From Mycobacteriales bacterium (GTDB lineage Bacteria > Actinomycetota > Actinomycetes > Mycobacteriales > Mycobacteriaceae): a stretch of DNA of 64,000 nt. The notes beneath the pieces are model-generated. The model made no database searches, was not told the DNA's origin, and saw nothing but the letters and a program-made list of their open reading frames with translations. Made by a program: the position numbers and the translations under genes. Of the stretch, positions 37,548 to 45,721 are shown one piece after another. The DNA is taken from contig DUTM01000013.1 of the NCBI GenBank assembly GCA_012842085.1, forward strand, positions 124,001 through 188,000, in the 5' to 3' direction. Within the stretch, counting starts at the first letter, position 1, and the number at the start of each line of letters is the position of its first letter.

Positions 37548-37587
37548 CCAACATCTTGCGTACATGAAGAGAGAGAAGGCGGACTAG
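37432..37587 (+). CDS. small DUF4177-type protein (Rv3678A-like)
   Basis: A 51-residue ORF starting MQYEYATVPLLIHATQEILN and containing WGQDGWELVTV and a final YMKREKAD: the pattern of the small DUF4177 proteins found before ridA in Mycobacteriales. It overlaps the whiB4 frame by 116 nt and stops 2 nt before the ridA ATG, so translation is probably coupled on both sides. Its ribosome site is weak. Function unknown. The conserved WELVTV core makes me confident that it is the real gene in this overlap. Confidence 0.8.
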   Translation: MQYEYATVPLLIHATQEILNQWGQDGWELVTVMPGPVGDQHLAYMKREKAD

Positions 37588-37589
37588 GA

Positions 37590-38048
37590 ATGGATTGGGA
37601 AAAACGTCTCGGAGAACTCGGAATTAAACTACCTGAGGTTGCCGCCCCAGTCGCCGCCTATGTACCGGCAAAGCGCTCCGGAAACTTTGTGTACACCTCC
37701 GGGCAGTTGGCCTTTGTGGACGGAAAACTGGGTGTCACCGGCAAAGTCGGTGACGATGTTTCCCCCGAGCAGGCTTATGCGGAAGCTCGTCTGGCTGCCT
37801 TGAACGGAATCGCTGCCGCCGCGGCAGTGGTGGGCCTCAACAACATTAAATCTGTTGTGAAAGTAACGGGCTTTGTTAACTCCGCCAAGGGCTTTAATGG
37901 CCAGGCCGGCGTGATTAATGGAGCATCCGAACTGCTTGGCCTCATTTTTGAGCAGGCCGGACAGCATGCTCGATCCGCGGTGGGTGTTGCGGAACTTCCC
38001 CTAGACGCACCAGTGGAAGTTGAACTCATTTTTGAGGTCTCCGACTAA
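37590..38048 (+). CDS. RidA-family protein
   Basis: YjgF/YER057c/UK114 family (152 residues). RidA proteins hydrolyse reactive enamine/imine intermediates from PLP enzymes. It has the N-terminal VYTSGQLAFVDGKLG and C-terminal ARSAVGVAELPLDAPVEVELIFE, but the Arg that binds the carboxylate in archetypal RidA is replaced by Ala/Gly-rich sequence, as in the Rv3678c-type subgroup. GAAGGCGGA overlapping the previous stop acts as ribosome site. Terminator follows. Confidence 0.85.
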   Translation: MDWEKRLGELGIKLPEVAAPVAAYVPAKRSGNFVYTSGQLAFVDGKLGVTGKVGDDVSPEQAYAEARLAALNGIAAAAAVVGLNNIKSVVKVTGFVNSAKGFNGQAGVINGASELLGLIFEQAGQHARSAVGVAELPLDAPVEVELIFEVSD

Positions 38049-38089
38049 CCGGAAACCTCTTAACAGGTAAATCTTCTTAATCAGCACAT

Positions 38090-38134
38090 TAAAAAGCCTA
38101 TGCACGTGAACAGCACGTGCATAGGCTTAATTTT
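38090..38134. terminator. bidirectional terminator, ridA / glxR
   Basis: AAGCCTATGCACGTG pairs with CACGTGCATAGGCTT (15 bp); AAAA lies on one side and TTAATTTT on the other. Confidence 0.95.
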
Positions 38135-38140
38135 GGGGTT

Positions 38141-38818
38141 TTAGCGGGCGCGCCGCGCCAGGTTTTCGCTTTCGCAGATGACGACGGCTTTACCCTCGAG
38201 GCGAATCCAGCCGCGGTGGGCGAACTCTGCCAGGGCTTTGTTTACTGTTTCCCGGGAGGCGCCCACAAGTTGGGCAATTTCTTCCTGGGTGAGGTCGTGG
38301 TTAACGCGAACAGTGTTGCCTTCTTGGCTACCGAAGCGTTGGGCTAGCTGGAGGAGGGATTTGGCAACGCGTCCGGGGACATCCGTGAAGATGAGGTCCG
38401 CCAAGTTGTTGTTGGTGCGGCGCAGTCGGCGGGCCAACACCCGCAGGAGCTGTTCAGCAATCTGGGGGCGGACATCCAGCCAGCGGCGCAAAGCTTGGCG
38501 ATCCATGGTGTAGGTACGAACGTCGGTCACACAGATGGCGCTCGAGGTGCGGGGACCGGGGTCGAAGATGGACAACTCGCCGAACATGTCGGGGGGGCCC
38601 AAAATGGCGAGGAGGTTTTCGCGTCCGTCAGAAGCCGTACGGGAAAGTTTGAGCTTACCGTCAACCACAATATAAAGTTTGTCGCCCGGTTCGCCTTCGC
38701 GAATGATCGTGTCTTCGCGGCTAAAAGACTCAGGGACTAGGTCCTTGATGAGTGCGGAAACAGATGCAGCATCCATTCCCTGGAATATGCCAGCGCGCGC
38801 GAGAATATCCTCGTCCAC
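38141..38818 (-). CDS. glxR: cAMP-responsive global regulator GlxR (Crp family)
   Basis: Crp/Fnr regulator (225 residues): cyclic-nucleotide domain (about 10-120) with [25 protein letters not shown] and the phosphate-binding [16 protein letters not shown], then a winged-helix domain with the recognition helix [21 protein letters not shown]. It matches GlxR/Rv3676, a global regulator of carbon, respiration and resuscitation genes. Start GTG 38818 with AGGAGG 4 nt upstream. No adenylate cyclase gene is in the window. Confidence 0.95.
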   Translation of the reverse strand: MDEDILARAGIFQGMDAASVSALIKDLVPESFSREDTIIREGEPGDKLYIVVDGKLKLSRTASDGRENLLAILGPPDMFGELSIFDPGPRTSSAICVTDVRTYTMDRQALRRWLDVRPQIAEQLLRVLARRLRRTNNNLADLIFTDVPGRVAKSLLQLAQRFGSQEGNTVRVNHDLTQEEIAQLVGASRETVNKALAEFAHRGWIRLEGKAVVICESENLARRAR

Positions 38819-38949
38819 GGTTCCTCCTGTAATTTTGTCCAGTTAACAAGAAGTGTAACTTATCACATCCACAATCCGAGAATTATGGGATTATTTTTCC
38901 GCTCTGTGGAATTAGCGGGTGCTTATCGTTCTTCGCAGTGGTTCTTTCC

Positions 38950-39162
38950 CTATTCAGAGGCAGCTTCGGGGGGAGTACTGGTTGCGTCATCACTGTCCAC
39001 CCCAGCGGCGGGCTTCCCAGCCATTGAAGCCGCTGCAGCAGCCACCTGTTGCGCATCTTTCTCGTTGGCGGCATCAAGTCGTGTCTCGAAGCGTTCCAGC
39101 AACAAGAGAACGCCACCAATGACGAACGGTACTAGTAAAAGAATCAGCGAGAACAAACCCAT
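38950..39162 (-). CDS. small membrane protein upstream of glxR
   Basis: A 70-residue protein with one helix (residues 3-21, LFSLILLLVPFVIGGVLLLL), then a charged, Ala-rich cytoplasmic part with ERFETRLDAANEKDAQQ that could form a coiled coil. It lies where M. tuberculosis has a small membrane protein (Rv3675) between crp and nth. No ribosome site is visible. Only 45 nt separate its start from that of nth on the other strand. Confidence 0.65.
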   Translation of the reverse strand: MGLFSLILLLVPFVIGGVLLLLERFETRLDAANEKDAQQVAAAAASMAGKPAAGVDSDDATSTPPEAASE

Positions 39163-39195
39163 GTATCTAAGTAAACACCATTCTCCGGAAAAAAG

Positions 39196-39201
39196 TATCC
39201 T
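39196..39201 (+). promoter_or_regulatory. -10 box of leaderless nth mRNA
   Basis: TATCCT, 6 nt before ATG 39208, without a ribosome site. Confidence 0.5.
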
Positions 39202-39207
39202 AAAGAT

Positions 39208-40014
39208 ATGGCTACCGGCAGATCACTCACCCCGAGTCCCCAGAAGTCCCGTCCCCGTGGAGAAAAACACCCCGCAGCATTGGGGAAAGAAACTCCGCGC
39301 GGCCTCACCACCCGGGCACGGCGGATGGCACGCACCCTGGCCGTGGCCTATCCGGTGGCCTATTGTGAACTTGATTTTCGCACCCCCTACCAGTTGCTGG
39401 TGGCGACGGTGCTGTCTGCCCAGTGCACCGATGAACGCGTGAACAAGGTGACGCCAGAACTGTTCCGTAGATTCCCCACACCCCAACAGATGGCGGCTGC
39501 GCCCATCAACGAGATCGAAGAAATTATTCGTCCCACCGGTTTCTTCCGAGTGAAAGCGGCAGCATTGTCAGATATGGCACAGCAGCTTATTGAAGACTTT
39601 GACGGCGAGGTACCGCGCACCCTTAAAGAACTCACCACTTTGCCAGGGGTGGGTAGAAAAACCGCCAACGTTGTTTTGGGGAATGCTTTCGACACGCCTG
39701 GCCTCACTATCGATACGCATTTTGGGCGGTTGGCGCGACGCTGGAAATGGACCGTAAATGAGGATCCGCTGAAAGTTGAGAAAGACGTGGCCGAGCTGAT
39801 CCCCCGCAAAGAGTGGACGGTGCTGTCACATCGGATTATTTTCCACGGACGCAGGGTGTGCCACAGCCGCAAACCCGCTTGTGGAGCCTGTTTTCTAGCG
39901 GCTGATTGCCCCAGTTATGGGATAGGACCCACCACCCCACACGAGGCGGAAGACCTGGTCAAAGGGGAAAACCGGGAAGTGCTATTGCAGATGGCTGGCA
40001 TCGAGGACGCTTAA
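39208..40014 (+). CDS. nth: endonuclease III
   Basis: Bifunctional DNA glycosylase/AP lyase of base-excision repair, removing oxidised pyrimidines. The helix-hairpin-helix [17 protein letters not shown] contains the catalytic Lys, the catalytic Asp is in [12 protein letters not shown], and the Fe-S loop has C-x6-C-x2-C-x5-C in [18 protein letters not shown]. The 268 residues include a basic N-terminal extension of about 35 residues. The neighbouring Nudix and thioredoxin-like genes of the M. tuberculosis order are missing here. Confidence 0.95.
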   Translation: MATGRSLTPSPQKSRPRGEKHPAALGKETPRGLTTRARRMARTLAVAYPVAYCELDFRTPYQLLVATVLSAQCTDERVNKVTPELFRRFPTPQQMAAAPINEIEEIIRPTGFFRVKAAALSDMAQQLIEDFDGEVPRTLKELTTLPGVGRKTANVVLGNAFDTPGLTIDTHFGRLARRWKWTVNEDPLKVEKDVAELIPRKEWTVLSHRIIFHGRRVCHSRKPACGACFLAADCPSYGIGPTTPHEAEDLVKGENREVLLQMAGIEDA

Positions 40015-40163
40015 CAGGGGATTTGGCATAACTATGTGAGCAAAATCTCCGGTAATCTTAGTGTGTCAACAGCGCTCGCTACGGCGGGAGCTACGGTGCT
40101 AGCTGAAGTACCGCCCAACAAAACACTTAACCGCAGGTCGCCGCACGAAACGAAAGGAGCACC

Positions 40164-41432
40164 ATGTCTGCATTAACGTTCGACATCATTGCTGTGCTCG
40201 TTTTCTTCGTTTTCGCCGCCTTCGGTTGGATGACGGGTTTCCTTTCCAGCCTCTACGGTTTTATTGGTGCCCTTATCGGCATTTTGTTGGAAGCGGTGAC
40301 GATGCCGTTTGTGCTGCAAGCTACCGATAATGGCCAGATTCGTTTCCTTGTCGGCATTGTTTATGGGTTCGTACTGGTGTCGCTCTGTTCCGTAGGTGCC
40401 GAGATTCTGGGCATCTACATGCGCGACCGCATGGGTCTCACCAAGTCCCGTATCTCCAGGTTGGCGGGAAGTCTTTTTAAAGTGATGCTGGCGGGTGTGC
40501 TGATCTGGGTGTTCTTCTCGCCGCTGTCGGTACAGTCCAACACCGCAATGGGGCGGTTGATGCGCGAGTCGCGGGTCATCCAAGTGCTGAATATTTTTGC
40601 CCCGCAGGCCGCGCAGCAGATCCCAGAGATGCTGGACGCGTCCGCCCGCACCGCTTCGCTCCAACAGATGAGCGAACGCTCCTCCCAGTTGGCTGCAGAG
40701 GCTGCCGCGCCCGACCCCTCCATCCTCAACGACCCAGAGGTGGTGAAGGCACGCCAAAGCGTCGTCAAGGTAATGGGAGAAGCGCCCGACTGTAACCGCA
40801 AACTGGAGGGCACCGGATTCGTCTTCTCTCCCGGGCTGGTCGTCACTAACGCACACGTCATCGCGGGTGCCCGCGAGATCAAGGTACAAACCGTTAAAGG
40901 CACCTTCCAAGCACGCCCAGTGGTGTTCGATCCGCTCCGAGACATAGCGGTAATGTGGGTGCCTGATATTGCGTCACCCGACCTACTTATTCGGGCGATT
41001 TTGCCGGCTGAGAAGAAGGGTCGCAATCCGGGTATTTCCTTGGCCATCCCGGGATTCCCGAATAATGGTCCTTACCGGGTGGTACCCGCCCGGCTGTTGG
41101 AGCAGTTTATTCTGCGAGGCCCCGGAATCTACGGCACCACCATTGTGGAGCGCCAGGCCTACGCCATCTTGGGTGGTGTCATGAGTGGCAACTCGGGCGG
41201 GCCGGTGCTGAACGCCGACGGCCGTTACTTGGGAATGGTGTTTGGGGTGTCTACCGAGAAATCTGATACCGCTTATACCTTGACCAGTGAAGAGATGGAA
41301 CCGGTTCTGCAGAAAGCATTGACCACCCGCGAGGAAGTCTCCACTGGCCGGTGCGTATCTTTGGACTCCGAAATTAGTGCATCCACTCGTGTACAAAAGC
41401 CGGGTGGATGGCAAGACAAAATTTTGCGTTAA
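40164..41432 (+). CDS. marP: periplasmic acid-resistance serine protease MarP
   Basis: It has a CvpA-like membrane domain with four helices (residues 1-125), a linker, and a trypsin-like domain (about 185-405) with His in VVTNAHVIAG, Asp in PLRDIAVMWV and Ser in VMSGNSGGPVLNADG. In M. tuberculosis MarP (Rv3671c) keeps the cytoplasm neutral in acid and processes cell-wall hydrolases. Two Cys bracket the protease domain (CNRK near 209, GRCVS near 395), matching the known disulfide. GAAAGGAG precedes the ATG. It converges with the EphE-like gene. Confidence 0.93.
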   Translation: MSALTFDIIAVLVFFVFAAFGWMTGFLSSLYGFIGALIGILLEAVTMPFVLQATDNGQIRFLVGIVYGFVLVSLCSVGAEILGIYMRDRMGLTKSRISRLAGSLFKVMLAGVLIWVFFSPLSVQSNTAMGRLMRESRVIQVLNIFAPQAAQQIPEMLDASARTASLQQMSERSSQLAAEAAAPDPSILNDPEVVKARQSVVKVMGEAPDCNRKLEGTGFVFSPGLVVTNAHVIAGAREIKVQTVKGTFQARPVVFDPLRDIAVMWVPDIASPDLLIRAILPAEKKGRNPGISLAIPGFPNNGPYRVVPARLLEQFILRGPGIYGTTIVERQAYAILGGVMSGNSGGPVLNADGRYLGMVFGVSTEKSDTAYTLTSEEMEPVLQKALTTREEVSTGRCVSLDSEISASTRVQKPGGWQDKILR

Positions 41433-41453
41433 AAGATAACGTTGTTGTTTTTG

Positions 41454-42425
41454 CTAGTGGATGAGTGTGTCTAGCAGAATCTTCTCGAATTCGTCGGCCT
41501 GCTCCAGTTGCGGAAAATAACCGGCATTCAAGATTTGGATGAGGTTCAACTGTTCCACGTATTTTTCGGAGCCTTCCAAAGCTGCTCCGGAGACCGTGTC
41601 ATCCTGGGCACCCACAATGATGGTGGCACGCAGCGGTAGCTCTTTATCCATCTTCTTGTAGTAGTCCCATCCATCTGGACGGAAGTAGGCGCGGCTAATC
41701 CACCGCAGATACTCATTCGCACAATAGGCGACTTTAGGAATGCGGAGGGACATGCTGATCATGTCGAGGGTTTCAGCGCCCTCACGTGTTTCTAGCCACC
41801 CTTTTCTGGTGCGGCTAGAAAGATAGTCCTTCACCCAGTTGTCGCCCTTCATACGCCATTCTGAAAGGCGTGGAAGCTGAGCGGAAATAAACTGTCCGGG
41901 GAAGGTTCGCCCACTTAAGGACCGCCGAATCGGGTCGTCGTGATAAACCCGTGGGTGGGGGCTGGACACCAACACCAGTTCCGTCACATGTTCGGGGTGT
42001 TTGTTCGCCAACGTCCAGGCCACAGCGCCGCCCAAACCTTGCGCCACGATAGTTGCGGTGTGGTGTCCGGTGGCTCGAATAAGTCCGTAGATGTCTTCCG
42101 CTGCGGTGGGAAGATCGTAACCCTCTGGGGGTTTATCGGAGTTGCCGTAGCCGCGCAGATCAACAGACATGGCATGAAAACCAGCAGTGGCGACCGGCTT
42201 GAGAAGGTGGCGCCAAATCCACCAGTTTTCCGCGTATCCGTGAATAAATAGCACTAAGTGGGGAAGTTCACCAGGTTGGTGACGCTCCTCCCAGTTGTCC
42301 GGGAGAACATCTGCGACATGCAGGTGGATGCCGTTAGTAGAAACCGCCCGATGCTGCCACGGACCGGGAGTACATACACTATCCGGTTCGGGCAGCGCAG
42401 GCGGTACTGCTCGAGTTGAACTCAT
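41454..42425 (-). CDS. EphE-like alpha/beta hydrolase-fold protein, catalytic residues missing
   Basis: Epoxide-hydrolase-like fold (323 residues): FIHGYAENWWIW (HG at 62-63), SVDLRGYGNSDKPPEGYDL, and late AGYFPQLEQADEF. At the nucleophile elbow it reads AQGLGG (128-133), giving Gly130 where Asp or Ser should stand, and the usual catalytic His of the GHF motif is Tyr (AGYF). It should not work as a normal hydrolase. The position next to marP matches Rv3670/EphE, so it may have a structural or membrane-stress role. The start at ATG 42425 has no strong ribosome site. Confidence 0.82.
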   Translation of the reverse strand: MSSTRAVPPALPEPDSVCTPGPWQHRAVSTNGIHLHVADVLPDNWEERHQPGELPHLVLFIHGYAENWWIWRHLLKPVATAGFHAMSVDLRGYGNSDKPPEGYDLPTAAEDIYGLIRATGHHTATIVAQGLGGAVAWTLANKHPEHVTELVLVSSPHPRVYHDDPIRRSLSGRTFPGQFISAQLPRLSEWRMKGDNWVKDYLSSRTRKGWLETREGAETLDMISMSLRIPKVAYCANEYLRWISRAYFRPDGWDYYKKMDKELPLRATIIVGAQDDTVSGAALEGSEKYVEQLNLIQILNAGYFPQLEQADEFEKILLDTLIH

Positions 42426-42453
42426 TTTCTATTAGGGGAGTGAAGTAACGAAG

Positions 42454-42963
42454 TTACTGCAAGTAGGTGTAGTTCTTGGGAGCGTTATTGGTCTTTCCGC
42501 TGGGAACAACCTGCTTCAGTTCGTTAATCGAGTCCATGGTCTTCTCTGGCTTCTCGACTTGCTTGACCTTCCAGATGCCGATACCTACGAAGATCGCTGC
42601 GAAGACCCAGAGGATGAGGGTAATAATCATGTAGCCGCACCAGACCCAGGTCTTAGTTCCGAGCCAGAGGGCGAAGAGATGAGCCCACATCATGACGAAG
42701 GGGAAGAAGGAGATAAGAGCGCAGGCAGCTGCCAGGATAAAGAAGATGGATCCGACGGTGCCGCGTTTTATCTGCAGACCGATTTCCGCCTTGGCGAGTT
42801 CAATCTCCGAGCGGACAAGAGTGGAAATCTGCTCGCTGGCAGTCTTCACCAGTTGCCCAATACTCGCATCCTTCGGCTGTGGAATCGCATCGTACATAGC
42901 GATTCCCGGATTTTGAGCGGTGGTGGTGTCAGCGCCCTTTCCTAAACGGTCTTTAATGCTCAC
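42454..42963 (-). CDS. holin-like membrane protein (DUF1469 family)
   Basis: A 169-residue protein: amphipathic helix (SIGQLVKTASEQISTLVRSEIELAKAE, shortened here), then two helices at about 68-95 and 100-128. It matches the 'phage holin family/DUF1469' proteins found beside marP in Mycobacteriales (Rv3669). There is no sign that it is a phage lysis gene. Start GTG 42963 with GGAGGA upstream; 28 nt separate it from the EphE-like gene, so the two are probably co-transcribed. Confidence 0.8.
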   Translation of the reverse strand: MSIKDRLGKGADTTTAQNPGIAMYDAIPQPKDASIGQLVKTASEQISTLVRSEIELAKAEIGLQIKRGTVGSIFFILAAACALISFFPFVMMWAHLFALWLGTKTWVWCGYMIITLILWVFAAIFVGIGIWKVKQVEKPEKTMDSINELKQVVPSGKTNNAPKNYTYLQ

Positions 42964-43097
42964 TGTTCCTCCAATAATTTATGGGATATTCCCGTAGGTT
43001 CTATCGTGCCACGAATGGGGGTGCTATATCTAGCGTCGCGGAAACAATGTAGGAATGTCTATTCTTTTGCAAAGAATTGTCGTAGATACACCGAATT

Positions 43098-44003
43098 TTA
43101 ACGCAGGTATTTGCGAATTTCGCGTGGCACATCACCCGGTAGTTGTTTCACAATCTCGTCCACCTCAGATTGGCTGGGAACACGCACTTTAACGTTGCCT
43201 GGCAATGTTGCGGTGCGCTCCGTGTTGCGGACGGGATTCTTGCGGCGGTCGATGCCCAGTTGGTTGGCGCGGGCATTCGGATTGTTTTGGCGGGTTAAGG
43301 CTAGAAGCTCCGCTTTGTCCCCGTTGAAAGTGTTGAGGTCAATGGGGGTGCTGACGCCATCAACTCGGCCGTTGCCGGTGTACTGCCAGAAAGTCCAGTC
43401 TTTCCACCCTCCGGGCAGTGGCATGGTGGGTTGGCTGGCTCCGTTGTAGTCGGCGATCCACAGTGGGCGGTCCGCAAACTCGGTGGTGTTATCCATTTGG
43501 TAACGCCAAAAGCCGGGGGAAACGTAAATAATAGTTTTGCGGCCGGTGATGTTGTCCAAAGTGTTGAGGAATGTGCGCACCCATGCCTGGAGTGCGAAGG
43601 GACTTAGTCCACCGGTTTCCTCCAAGTCGAGTACGGGCGGCAAATCTAGCGGCGTGGAATGAGTGGCTAGTACCGCTGCGTAATGTTTTGCTTGGGCAAT
43701 TGCTGGGAATTGCGGAAGGGCGTAGTGGTAGGTGCCGCGCACAATTCCAGCTTTTTGCATGGAGATGGAGTCTTCGGCGTAGTGGGGGTTGACGTAGGTG
43801 GTGCCTTCGGTGGCTTTGACGATGGCAAAAGCATGTCCAGCTGCTTTTACGCGGTCCCATTCAATAGCGGTAGATCCGGGATGTTGGTGGCTTGCCACGT
43901 CCGAACCCGGCAGCATAGCGATTGCGGGACCAACAATGCTAAGGCTCAATGCGGTTACTCCTGCTGCGATAAGCAGTTTAGGACGTTTAATCCGGGCAGT
44001 CAT
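43098..44003 (-). CDS. secreted GH25 muramidase
   Basis: Lysozyme of glycoside hydrolase family 25, which cuts the peptidoglycan MurNAc-GlcNAc bond. A signal peptide (residues 1-30) is followed by the GH25 start GSDVASHQHP (Asp35), FAIVKATEGTTYVNPHY, and the catalytic pair LDLEE (Asp126, Glu128), then LWIADYNG and WTFWQYTGNGRVDGV. The C-terminal 55 residues are basic and do not belong to the GH25 domain. It may act in growth or attack competitors. The start lies inside a tandem 9-bp repeat that also supplies a leaderless -10 box. Confidence 0.88.
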   Translation of the reverse strand: MTARIKRPKLLIAAGVTALSLSIVGPAIAMLPGSDVASHQHPGSTAIEWDRVKAAGHAFAIVKATEGTTYVNPHYAEDSISMQKAGIVRGTYHYALPQFPAIAQAKHYAAVLATHSTPLDLPPVLDLEETGGLSPFALQAWVRTFLNTLDNITGRKTIIYVSPGFWRYQMDNTTEFADRPLWIADYNGASQPTMPLPGGWKDWTFWQYTGNGRVDGVSTPIDLNTFNGDKAELLALTRQNNPNARANQLGIDRRKNPVRNTERTATLPGNVKVRVPSQSEVDEIVKQLPGDVPREIRKYLR

Positions 44004-44027
44004 GTTACTAATGTTACCAATGTTACT
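44001..44027 (-). repeat. three 9-bp repeats forming the GH25 promoter/start
   Basis: Minus-strand AGTAACATT, GGTAACATT and AGTAACATG in a row; the last contains the start ATG (44003-44001). The middle copy provides TAACAT 7 nt before the ATG, and TTGTTT lies 18 nt further upstream, so a leaderless promoter is built from repeat units. Confidence 0.65.
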
Positions 44028-44170
44028 ATTGTGAAAACAATTCTATTTGCGCATGTCAGGAAATATTTTGTCCTTTGTTGCCATTGTTGAGTGGAAAACT
44101 CGAGCAGGAGGCGTATCGGTGGGCGCTCAAGGAGGGGGAAGAGAGGTGAGGGGGTGATAGCGCAAAGAAA

Positions 44171-44197
44171 AGTCTCCGGATAATGCTTCCGGAGACT
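44171..44197 (-). terminator. second terminator downstream of the small ORF
   Basis: AGTCTCCGGA pairs with TCCGGAGACT; on the minus strand TTTCTTT follows. Confidence 0.75.
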
Positions 44198-44226
44198 AAA
44201 CCATATGAAGATACAAATATGGAAAA

Positions 44227-44249
44227 GCGGCGGATATCTTTTCCGCCGC
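44227..44249 (-). terminator. first terminator downstream of the small ORF
   Basis: GCGGCGGA pairs with TCCGCCGC; TTTTCC follows on the minus strand. An overlapping GCCTCC/GGGAGGC hairpin lies at 44248-44264. Confidence 0.75.
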
Positions 44250-44271
44250 CTCCGCACGGGAGGCTGATTAA

Positions 44272-44481
44272 TCATGCGTGCCAACGATGGAGTCGTTTTT
44301 GAGATTCAGCCGGCACTCCCACAGAACTCTCCAGCTCCATGGGACCGGCAACCTCGCGCTCGTAGGTGCCCGTCGAGACAGGCGACACGTGGGTATCAGT
44401 TCCCGTGCAGGAAACCGTGACAGGGGGACGGACCTTCTCTTCCGATCCGGCCGAGGCTGTCCTCGCTTTCCGTAACTTCAT
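44272..44481 (-). CDS. hypothetical small protein
   Basis: I do not recognise this 69-residue ORF. Composition is like neighbouring genes (G/C-rich third positions), in contrast to the AT-rich DNA just upstream. The protein is hydrophilic, Ser/Thr/Glu-rich, with a single Cys, no signal peptide and no helix of membrane length. Support comes from two tandem terminators 8 and 75 nt downstream in the same direction, which would otherwise have no gene to serve. The ATG has no ribosome site. It could also be the coding-like part of a small RNA transcript. Confidence 0.4.
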   Translation of the reverse strand: MKLRKARTASAGSEEKVRPPVTVSCTGTDTHVSPVSTGTYEREVAGPMELESSVGVPAESQKRLHRWHA

Positions 44482-44859
44482 AATGCGTCGAAAACTGACT
44501 TCTGGCTATTGTGTAATAATACAAACAGATCGGCTTGGAAACAGTACTTAATTCCAATAGACGAAACTGTCAAATTTCTTTTATGGCAACAAAATCTTTA
44601 TTTTTGCAGCTCAGCACGATTCCGTTCTTAGAGCTATGACCTGTATAAAAACAACTTATGGAGATCGACTCAGTTACTTTTGCATAACGAGCCATGTTTT
44701 GTTGCCACAGCTTGTGAGCATAGTCACAGAGGGAATATTTGATCTTTAGAAAAAAGCCGTTTTTGGGGCCCAAAATACCCCCAAAATACCTCTAAAATGA
44801 ATAGCAATTTAGGGCATGAAAAAGCACTATGGGCCCTATGAAAAAGTGGACTTTAGAAA
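44482..44859. other. AT-rich interval, about 380 bp, without a recognised gene
   Basis: Clearly lower in G+C than both sides. It contains short direct repeats (ATGAAAAAG twice near 44816-44847; CCAAAATACC-like units near 44768-44790). One 67-codon minus-strand frame (44570-44773) has AT-rich codons and no family signature. It may be a remnant of acquired DNA. Confidence 0.5.
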
Positions 44860-45537
44860 CTAACGCCGAGATTTCTCAAACTGTAGGATTTTCCATCCGC
44901 GCTCTTTCGCCGCGCGGCGTAATTTGCGATCTGGATTCACCGCAACCGGATGCCCCACAATCTCCATTAACGGCAAATCTGTTATCGAATCGGTATAAAA
45001 ATATGCCTCGTCGAGGTTATATCCACGTTCGGCAGCCAGCTCCTTGGCGTGCTCGACTTTAACCTCTCCACCGCGGCCTAACTCCATTTCACCCGTGCAG
45101 ATGCCGTTCTTCACTTCCACCTTGGCGCCTCGGGCAGTATCCACTCCCAGTTCTCGGGCAATAGGGAGCACCATCGGATCGCCGGAGGTGGACAGAATAA
45201 TCACGTCGTGCCCGGCTTCGCGATGCTTATCGAGAAGTTCTTCTCCTTCCGGAAAAACGTAAGGCAAGATCACGTCCGGGATTGCACGTTCAATAACCTC
45301 TTGGGTTTTTTCCGCTTCCCAACCGCGGATGACGTCCGCAATATTGTGGCGCTGTCGCTGAATAGCAGCATCGTCAGCCCCCCTAATCAGAAACAAAAAC
45401 TGCTCCTTCATAAGCCACAACACTTGTCTCCAGGTGATGAGGCCTTCTTTCAGGAAGGGCTTCCCGAAAGCAAAAGCGGAGGACTTGGAGATCAACGTCA
45501 TATCTAGGTCAAAAAAAGCGGCGATAGGTGCAGACAT
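44860..45537 (-). CDS. HAD-IB family hydrolase (SerB-like)
   Basis: Haloacid dehalogenase-fold phosphatase (225 residues): motif I FFDLDMTLI with the nucleophile Asp, motif II LSTSGDP, Lys in VKVEHAKEL, and motif III YTDSITDLPLM. It corresponds to Rv3661 by position. HAD-IB members dephosphorylate phosphoserine or lysophospholipids; the substrate is unknown. It is divergent from the tad genes. Confidence 0.88.
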   Translation of the reverse strand: MSAPIAAFFDLDMTLISKSSAFAFGKPFLKEGLITWRQVLWLMKEQFLFLIRGADDAAIQRQRHNIADVIRGWEAEKTQEVIERAIPDVILPYVFPEGEELLDKHREAGHDVIILSTSGDPMVLPIARELGVDTARGAKVEVKNGICTGEMELGRGGEVKVEHAKELAAERGYNLDEAYFYTDSITDLPLMEIVGHPVAVNPDRKLRRAAKERGWKILQFEKSRR

Positions 45538-45721
45538 ATTTTTAGCCTAACGACATTCTCGCAGTAGCGCCCGCGTACTGGCTCACAACAAGTTATACAC
45601 AGGCTGCCACTTATCCACAGTTAGGAGCTTTTTGAGCCTTTGCGCTGCTCTCCAATTTTCTCTTTTGGCAAGATTCCAACCGTCCAACCCATGCACTGTA
45701 TTCGGAAAGAAAGGGGAGACA

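Noticed and set aside
40036-40176. Possible 46-codon leaderless ORF before marP (GTG near 40036)
   Set aside because: No properly placed -10 box or ribosome site, and it runs through the marP ribosome site; no homology recognised.
42454-42963. Phage lysis gene (holin)
   Set aside because: The family name is misleading; the gene sits in a conserved chromosomal setting beside marP with no phage genes nearby.
44570-44773. 67-codon minus-strand ORF in the AT-rich interval
   Set aside because: Only a TTG start, no ribosome site, AT-driven composition, no motif; kept only as part of the AT-rich interval.
45538-45721. Possible 6C small RNA, which lies next to the Rv3661 homologue in M. tuberculosis
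   Set aside because: No hairpins with C-rich loops are present in this interval.
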